NCBI GenBank assembly: GCA_964019695.1
Contig: OZ026517.1
Coordinates: 59,279,172 to 59,343,171, forward strand
Direction: 5' to 3'
Source of the DNA: Loripinus fragilis
Taxonomy: Eukaryota; Mollusca; Bivalvia; Lucinida; Lucinidae
DNA length: 64,000 nt
Below, one piece after another: positions 43,301 through 52,900 of the stretch. The translations under genes were made by a program, and so were the position numbers. The notes beneath the pieces were generated by a model. That model saw only the letters and a program-made list of their open reading frames with translations. It was not told where the DNA came from and searched no databases. Numbering within the stretch: position 1 is the stretch's first letter; each line of letters starts with the position of its first letter.

Positions 43301-46300
43301 TGGCCACCACACCAAAATTGACCATTAACCTTTCAGCCAATGTCGCTTATATTAGAGTCCCATCAATGTATTAAAACATAGTTTTCTTTGAAACTAATAG
43401 GCCAATTGATTTCAAATTTCATATGGAGACTCCTTAAGTTGAGGGGAGTAAATTTATAATGAATGTAAATGTTCATATGTCTAAGATGGCCACCATGCCC
43501 ATATAAGGTACCCTTTAAATATCTTCTTCTCTGGATCTAAAAGGCCAATGACGTTGGGACTTGGAATGTAGCATTAGGGATGTGTGCCCTACCAGGTACG
43601 CACAAATGATGAATCTGGGTTGACCTTGACCTTTTTTACAGCATTTACATTTGATTCCTAATGCATTTATATTGGAAAAAGCTTGAAATGTTCATCTTTC
43701 TATAACTGTTTAAGTGGAAATCATATATATAAATATATTAAGGTCATTTGACCAAAATGGCCACCATGTCCATATATAGTAAAACAAAATATGTTTAAAT
43801 GATAAGCCTAAGATGACCTTGACTTATTTTAACATTTTTATGGAGATCAGGTGAACGCTTCAGGACCCTTAGGTTCTCTAGTTATTAAACCAAGCACTCA
43901 AACATACTTTACAGGCTTTTGTTATGATCTGAATGATATCCAAGGTGAACTAAGGTTCTAGATAAATGAGATTTATGTTTTGTGATTTACATGTTTCTCT
44001 AAAGTAACCCTTTCATCAGGTATATAAATTCGGCAAATTTGTCTTGTTGACTACTGTAGACCTGTGTCCTATAAAAAGCAAGGGAGCAGCATGATCTGGG
44101 TCCATAATGTTTGCAATATAAGCTACCCGAGAACATAAGCAGACAAAAAGCATGACTCATGGTCTGAGGGTTTAAATCAGGTATATAACAGGGGATAAGC
44201 TAGGGAGAGACTAGGGTGAAATAGTCACCCTAGGGGCCATAATTTTGCCCTAAATTGGACCCAGGGAGAAGTGGGAGTCTCCATAAAAAAATTTTTTTTA
44301 GGGAGACTCATTTTCATTCTGTCTCCACAAACGCTGACAATCTACTATCTTATTTCTAGTTCCATTTAATGGCAATAGTATGTGTAATGGCTAATTTGCT
44401 TCTAAAGGGACAGACAATGCCATAGTTTTGCACTATAACTTTTCCCTATCTGACTGTCACTTCTTGCTAATTTTCCTGGAGGGAGAAGTCACTTCTCCCT
44501 ACTGTCAGCACCCAACTTGAATCATGATAGAATTTGAAAAGAAAAAAAGATACATGAACAGTACACTTGAGCCTTGACATGTGATTTCCAACAATGTGGC
44601 AATTTGACAAGCGTAGATTCAAACAAGCCTGTGCAGCCTCCTGTTAAGCTTAGAAACTCCGAATGATGTTCGTTCAGTAGCCTTAGAGTCATAGAATATT
44701 CAAGCAACCAGCAAAGGCTCTGATCAGACAGCGCTGACCTGACTCTTTGCTGGTTGCACATACCACATTGTTGGAAATCTCATGTCACGGCTCACTTATA
44801 TTGTCAAATAAGGTGCTAAACTTTGTGTCTGTTACAGATGTCCTATGAAGAAGCAGAATTACGATTATATACAGTACCTTATCACAGTCTTGTTCTTTGA
44901 ATCCGCGGTAAGTTCCGGTAAATGTTCTCAAATTTTGAACACTAGTTGCCCGCCGAATATGCCTAGACAAAAAGGCAGACCGGATAGCTCAGTCGGTAGC
45001 GTGTTTAGCTCTGACTAGCTTGTTACCTCTGCCACGCAGGTTCGAATCTAGCTAGCAAAAAATATCTTATATTGAAAAAAAATTAATTTGTTCCTGCAGT
45101 TGTATGTATCTCAATGGTTTGACTGTCACCTTCATGGTTGCCATGGTTTCACAGGGTATTTCCCAGCTGAACACCGAGAACTGCACTGGCTTTCCCCCAC
45201 CACTAGACAGTCAGTGTCTTAGAAGCAGAATTGCTTAAGTCTGACGTCATCTCTCCAGTAAGACCCAGATCAGACTGCTTCTGAAGAAGCAGTCTGATCA
45301 GGGTCTTCCCGGTTTGCTATTCTGACAAGCATTTTGTGAATACCGGCCTTGATGACCAAGATTTTATTTTAGGACAGAACAAGACAAGTGTTTGAAATTT
45401 TAGAACATTTACCATATTGCCATTCTTAGCTTGATTTTTTTTTAAAAACATTTACAATATTTGGATTCTTAGCTCTTACATACAAGATTAAGCAATTAGG
45501 TCTTTTTACAATATCCTGGGTAAGATAAAAAAAAAATGCACACATGCACAAACAAACAAAAAAAGCGGAAAATGCACATGACTTTTTAATTGAAGACATA
45601 ACAGAATTAGCATATCTTTTATATTAAGAGTTGCCTATGTCTTTTTGCCTTCATCTTGTAATTTGAAATGGAGCATAAAATATTTTTATTTCTTGTCATG
45701 TTGGCAGAGATTCACTTTAACCCATATAAGCCTAGCGTCCTTTTTGTGGGACATAGGCAAACAGTGCATACCCAGATCAGATGCTGTGTTCTGCGATGTC
45801 AGATCAGGGTCTCCACTGTTTGCTTACAGAGTATCCTATTACAATTTGAATGAAAATGAAACATCACCCAACAACCCTTAAAACGGAAATGGACTGGTAA
45901 AATTTATATGCGTGGGAAATTCCATTCGGCTTAAATGGGTTAAATGTCAAGCCTTGTTTTCTCAGAAGATCAATAAAATATAGCCTTTCCTTCCCCTGTC
46001 TCAGCCTTTAACCATTAAGGCACCAATCACGACTGCAGCAGACGTCAAATTTTGCGACATCTTTCCTAATTTTCAAATGAAATAAGGAATGATATTTCAT
46101 GAGAATTGTCTGCCAGCAGACGATTCTCATGAGATATCATGGCGCATTTGTTATTTTTGAAAAAACGGCAAAATTTGAAATGGCTGTCTGCTGCAAATTA
46201 TAGGTGGCACTTTATGATTTAACAGCAGTTTATCCAGGGACTCAGCAATGATCATTAGCAATAGGTCATCTGCATACAGCATCTCACATGGGCAGTTCAC

Positions 46301-49300
46301 GTGGAACTCGCCAGATAAAGCCTCTTATCTGATGATGAAGAGAAGCTGACTAAGGAAAGAGCCCTGACGAACACCTACTCCCACACCAAACTCCTCGCTG
46401 TAACCATCTCCAACTCTCACCCTGCTTCTAACATCCTTGTTCATGGACTGGTCTAGTCTCACCAGCCACTCATTGATTCCTAGCTTGCCGAGATTGGGTA
46501 TCAAAGGGTTTCTAGTTCAAGTCTCACCACCAGTAGAGTCACTGTGTTGTGTCCTTGAGCAAGACACTTTATCTGTTGTTAAGTACTAGTCCCATCCCAA
46601 CATACTGACCAACCCAATATTACTGAAAAAGTGGTGACTGGGACATAAAGAATCAAACAAACTAAGATTCCCAGCTTGCACATCACCCACCAGATGACAT
46701 CTGGAAATCTTAAAACGCTTTCTCCAAAAATAGTGAGTATGGTCAGGAAATACCACAATCACAAACTGCAGACAAACCCATAGCACCTTGAGGAAGAGTC
46801 ACACAACAAGTCCACAAAGGCAACGTACAGTGGCTAGTTTGCAGCCAGATATGGCGTCAGAAGTGCCAAGACCAGGCATAAAGCTTAACTGCATCTCATT
46901 GATTCTTACTCTCTGCCTATTAACTCATTACCTGCTATTGTCCTCTGCTTATAACTTTTGATAACTTGCACAAACAGTTTGGACCCCGATCAGGCCCGAC
47001 AATATGTCGGGCCTGATTAGGATCCAAACTGTTTGACACTCGGATGGTATTCAGAAAGCATTTTTCAAAAGGTTGATTTCGAAAAGAAAACAGCAGACAA
47101 ATTTACAAAAATATTCTTGTCTGAAACCACAAGATCTAGAGCCTTGATATTTGGTGTGTTGCTTGGCCTAGTGGTGATCCACAAAGTTTGTTCAAATTAT
47201 GACCCTGGGGCCAAAAATGACTCTGAGGGTCACACCATTTACATAAGCTTATACATGTATTCCGAAAACATACAAAAATCTTCTTGTCTGAAATCACAAG
47301 GGTCAGAGCCTTGATATTTTACTTGTAGAGCGCTTGACTCCAGACGGAGGGCCTGCGGGTTTGAGCTTCACCAGTGTCATTGTGTTGTGTCCTTAAACAA
47401 GACAAATTTATCCTTGCTTAGTACTTGTTCAACTCAGGAAGACCCGTCTGGACATAACTGAAAAATTGCATCACCTGGTGACCTAGTGGTCTTCTACTAA
47501 GTTTGTCAAAATTGGGCTCTCTTACCATAAATGGCCTATCCCCTGGGCCATGTTTTACATTGTTTATATACATGTATGTAACATAAAAGAATCTTCTTGT
47601 CTAAAACCACTGGTTCCAGAGCCTTGATATGTAATATCACCTAGTAGTCTCCTACCATGTTTGTTATCCCCCGACAAGATGAGGGATATAGTTTTGGTGT
47701 CCTCCATCTGTCCGGAACCATATCTCAGTACCTAATTGTCAGATTAGATTCATTCATGGTACAAATGATTAGTACAATTGACTCTGGTTCTCTTTAAGTT
47801 TCGTCAAAGTCAACCCCTTAACACTTGAGTGATTGCCCTTGTTTAGTAAAGGCAATTATAATGCAAAACCTGTATTAGCTTTTTTGTGTGATAATCTTCA
47901 CATTTCATCAAAGCTATTATATTAAACAACTTCTCACTATAGACCATGATTACCCAGTGCCTGTAGATAAGCATGGCAGTGTCAAAGTTTTACCCCACCC
48001 CCTTTGACCCAACCTAAGGGGACAAAGGTCAAGTATTTAAATTTCACAATAACTAAGGCAATTGTCAATATTTTTTTGTTGTTTTTTTTGCATGCAGACA
48101 GAGCAGCAATAGATATGAAACATTTCAAATGGGATTTTAGTTTGAAGGCATAGGTTCGAGCCCCTGGGATGATCTTAGGGGGTAGGACCGAGGCCAAATT
48201 AAACTTTATCAGAATATGTTCATGTTGCATATCAAATTAAATCTGACGACTTTTGCAACAACATGGCAGCAAATATTTTGCCCACAGATACACCCTTTAC
48301 CCAGGGGGTGGGGTCAAAAGTCAAACCATATATTTGTGAAAGTAGTCATGTTGCATATCAATTAAAGGGAATTGAGCACAGAGCACCATGAAAGCAAATA
48401 CGGTAAATCTTGTATTAGTTCGTACAGCAAAAAATAATTATTTTTCTCTGTGTACGAACTAATAAAAATTATTTTCCCGAAAAACGGCACTGTACGAACT
48501 AATAGAATGAAATTCTGAAGATCGATAAAACGGGGCCAAAACATGCGAAAATTGGCAAAGAGGGAGGAATTTCTGTTTACCCTTTTAGTCTCATCACAGA
48601 TTGAAAGTCTGATAAGTATTTTCAATTAATAGCATGGTGAAATATTGAAAATAAACACTCAAACATAAAAGTCGCGAGAATCACCACCTACTGTGCCGTT
48701 TCAAACAACTTGTTTTCCGCTAAGACACACATACAACGTGCGATATACCCGGCGATATCACCCGGTTAAACTTTATAAACTTTATAAACTTTATGTTAAA
48801 CTCGTTCTATGACAACTTGGGCCCAGTACTGGTCCGAGATGACAATTGTCTTGCTTGGAATCATAACAACGGCTAGCTCTACAACGTAAAGCTGACGTAT
48901 ATCGCAGCTTTCGTTTTGGGTCATGATTCTTAGAAACCTCGAAAATGCAACACAGAAGTAGACAAGACAATATTTTATGATGTGTGCGTACATTAAGTCC
49001 GGCAGGTTAGACGTACGTATGCACTCATATATTGGTTTGATTTTTTTCTTGATGTGCAGTGCGCGTTCCGAATGAAAACAGAAAAGGAAAATGACTTCTA
49101 AATGTGAAATATGAACAACTGGAACGCAGAACTCTCTTTCATGAGAGTTGTGCAATTCTCTGCCGATGTATTGTAAAAAGACCCACAACTTACGTTGTTG
49201 CGAATGTTTACTCCATTTTAAAGGCTTTGTATGAACACCTATATTTCTGTATAGTTTGGTTCGAGTCTTCATCGTGACATCGCAGTATTCCATTTCATAT

Positions 49301-49906
49301 ACATATTCATGTATTCTTGTGGCGACTTACATTCTCAGCTTCATCGCACACCCCCTTTCGTATTATCATTCTAAGATTATGATAATGGCAATCATAGTAG
49401 AACCAGATCTACGGTCACTTGACCAGGAAAAGCCATTACATGAGAAAACCTAGGCGCAGTTACGGTGAAGATTGGATTTCGTAGGGGTGGTATTTTCTAT
49501 CGTCGTTGGGTGGTATTTTTCATTTTTTTATTTAAATTTTGATAGATCATGATTCTGTAAGCGAACAGTGGCGACCCTGTTCATACGCCGCCGAATGCTG
49601 ATCTGGGTCACTGTTTTCATGTCCTACAAACAGGACCCATGGCTTAGCTTAATGTGTCATGTACATTTTCTTGCGTGAGGGCCACCACGTGCGACCCAAA
49701 ATCTTAAAACAACACGTGGCCGGAATTGAAGTGAGCGGTCTCTTTGATCTTAAAAAGGATCATGCTGTCTTTGCCTTTGACGTCAGCTGATATAATTAGC
49801 AGACGGTTTGTGAATCGACCAGGCCCGGCAATACATATGTCCAAGGACTCTCTAATATGCATTCAAACTGTTTGAAACTTTGATATGGGCGGAGACAGAG
49901 AGGGAG

Positions 49907-49951
<45 letters not shown>

Positions 49952-52900
49952 GGCAGGGGCCCCGGACCTCCCCCTGGAAAATTACAAGTTGTCATGTATT
50001 TCCTAGAAGAAAAACTGGTACGAACTTCCATCGAGAAGCAATCCCCCCCCGCCCCCGTTGGAGTTGTCTGGATCCGCACACGCATGTCTGACGGTAGAAT
50101 TTTTTATTTTCATTTTTTGCATGTAGCGTACTTTCTAAAGCTAACTGACTACGCGGATGCGCAGGCTGATCTGCCCCTTTGTTGTTTGCATGCAACAAAA
50201 TCGAGTTTCTCGCAACAAGGTACATACGGAATGGGGTAATTAAAGCAAACCCTGATAAGATGACGCGATCATCTCTTTTCTGTTCAAATGCCAAATTGTG
50301 TGGAATTATAACGCAAATTTAAGTATAAATTTAGTCGTGAAACAAGACGCTTTTTCGAACAATTTTTTTCTTATCTGTTGCGGTGTTCGTTGGTGTATTA
50401 TACACAGCCACCTAGTGAGTCTATACACTTTCATTGTGTATGTGAGCAGCTATGTCCCTGGCAAGACTGTGCGGATGTGCAGGCTCGTCTGAGCCTTCGC
50501 TGGTCGCAAGTGCGAGAGGTAACATCTCATGAGCTGACTCGGTTCGTAAAGCATGATGCAGAAGCATGCAAAATCAATTTACATCTTAGTTTGTGCGTCT
50601 GTGCGTACGTGTGATGATCCACTGGAATCATTTAATGTGCCACTTACTGGGACAAAAAGCACTTTCATTGTGTATGTGAGCAGCTATGTCCATGGCAAGA
50701 CTGTGCGGATGTGCAGGCTCGTCTGAGCCTTCGCTGGTCGCATGTGCGAGAGGTAACATCTCATGAGCTGATTCGGTTCGTAAAGCATGACAAAAACATC
50801 TTAGTTTGTGCGTCTGTGCGTACGTGTGATGATCCATTGGAATCGTTTAATGTGTTCAATCTTTTACCCCATAATACAGTTTCATGAGCATGCGCAGATC
50901 CAGAAATTTTTGCCAGACAACGTTTTTTTTTATTTAGTTTGACGAGTGATGAGGAATACCACTATTAGTGGGCCATCAACGGCCCGCCAGCGAAACGCCA
51001 CTTAAATGATGGCCCAACATTGAACGCTGGATTGGTAGCTGTGATTTTTCAGGGAATCCGGACCAGTATTGCTAAGGAACCCTATATTTTTGTGATTTTC
51101 CAGGGAGGTCCGAACCCCTTGTCCCCCTCCCCCCTGGATCCGCACATGACGAGGACGCCGCGCTAGGCTTTTGCCAGTTTATACTTATTTTATTACGCTT
51201 ATTGCGTGCGCGTTTTCGTGAACTTAGAAACACGTCAAACTCGTATAAAATTGATGTTCGCATATTTAAAGCACAGCTTATTAGTGGGAGTACGTAGATG
51301 TCTAGATTGTTTGGGCCTTAGTCTTCATCCATTTAAAAACTTTGAGTTAGTGAGCAGCGTGACCCTGACAAGATTGCACAAAAGCGCAGGCTCTCCTGAG
51401 CCTTCGCTGATCACATCCTCATGCTCGGATCCAGTGATTAAAAAACGATATACGGACATTGCGTAGAAGTTCTCCATGTCGCACGTGTGCGTGCGTTCTC
51501 TTGATTTAAAAGTCGCAAGGAGGAAATAACGCTAGAATAAGCTGTGGGATTTGATGGTGTTGGTATAAGGATTAACCAGCTTAGATTCCCGTTTCGAGAA
51601 TATTGATGGAAAGGCTCAATGATCACTGGCACGTTCACAATCAATGTGCACGCGCGCTTGGTTGTGTATTGTACATGTATTTGATTTTTGTCATGACTGG
51701 ACAAAATATCTTCAATGATGGCGACGAAGGCGTGCATTTGCATCAGTCCGACGTTCATTGAACCTAGAGCGTTTAGCAGGGAATAAAAGTTTGGCATGCA
51801 TAAATGGGGAATGCACGTTAGCGACACTGACGTTCGCACTGACAGGCGCCGCTGATATGTTTGTAAACTGGCGTGCTCGACGGTAGGAAATCGAAAGTAT
51901 TGTAGACAGACAAACTGATTAAAAGCCATGTAGGTACCAAAATGAAGGAAAATCCCGTTGTGTACGAACTATAAAAAATTACAAACCGAAAAATAATCAC
52001 TGTACGAACTAATACATGACATTTTGGTCCGACCACCATGGAATAATTTATGGTGTACGAACTATTCCAGTGTACGAACTAATACAAGATTTACCGTATG
52101 CTGTCCTTACACACACCAACGACCCCTGGGGTGGGGTCAAAAAGTTATTTTTGATTTCTTTTCTAAAAGTGGTCATGTTGCATATCAAATTAAAGTGGAA
52201 CATGCAATGTAACACCTTGAATTTACACACACCCTTGACCTCTGGGGTTGGGTTGAAAGGTCAGATATTAAAATTGTGTAGATGTAAGTATATTTTTTTT
52301 ATTAAAGTAAGCACTAAAACATACTTGACAGGCATTTGTTATGATCTGAATGATACTGAAGGTGAACTAAGGGTTAGATAAATCAGATTTATGTTTTGTG
52401 ATTTACATGTTTCTCTCAAAAAAAAATTTGTTTGGGGATATAAATTTGTCGAATTTGTCTTGTTCAAATTATGGCCCGGCTGAGGGTTTTTTAAACCTTC
52501 GAATATCTTGGAAATCATTCAATGTTGTTTTCAAGTGTCACATAATTAGTCGTGTTTTTCCTATTTGCAGAAAGTTGAACCCTGGGAGGAGAGTAAGACA
52601 TTTGAAGATATGGAGAAATATTTCTGGGACCTGAGTCCATCAAGAAAAAATGTCTTGCCATTGTTACAGAAAATTCAAGAGATTGACAAGGTACAGTGAA
52701 CATGGGTCCAAATAAGTATTTTTTAACCCATAAAGCGCCACCTATAATTTGCATTGGACGACAATTTCAAATTTTACTGCTCTTTCATAAATAACAATAA
52801 AGCATGATATTTCATGAGAATCATCTACTGAAATATCATACCTTAATGTTTTTGAAAATTAAATTAGGAAAGCTGTCGCAAAATTTGTCGTCTGCTGTAA

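Larger units (their letters stand above)
48401..52096. mobile_element. 3.70 kb TIR element with subterminal repeats (TE-2)
   Basis: The left end CGGTAAATCTTGTATTAGTT matches the reverse complement of the right end, and TA flanks both (48399-48400, 52097-52098). The inner half of the repeat, TATTAGTTCGTACA, occurs several more times near each end (about 48451, 48490, 51958, 52001, 52052), in either orientation. The interior is CpG-richer than the intron. The longest frames, 165 codons at 49293-48796 and 163 codons at 51929-51438 on minus, match nothing I know. Removing the element with one TA restores a sensible host repeat. Confidence 0.78.
44908..52570 (+). other. MRPS35: MRPS35 intron 7
   Basis: The longest intron of the gene (7.66 kb). 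It holds a 0.5 kb TIR element at its start, several TTAA-flanked and SINE insertions, an antisense LINE fossil and the 3.7 kb TIR element at 48401-52096, which makes up nearly half of it. Confidence 0.9.

Noticed and set aside
44979..45060. Functional tRNA gene
   Set aside because: A and B boxes are good but no acceptor stem can form, and it lies inside a TIR element.
49880..50239. Glycine- or proline-rich protein at the G tract
   Set aside because: The frames exist on both strands only because a homopolymer reads through; no other coding signs.
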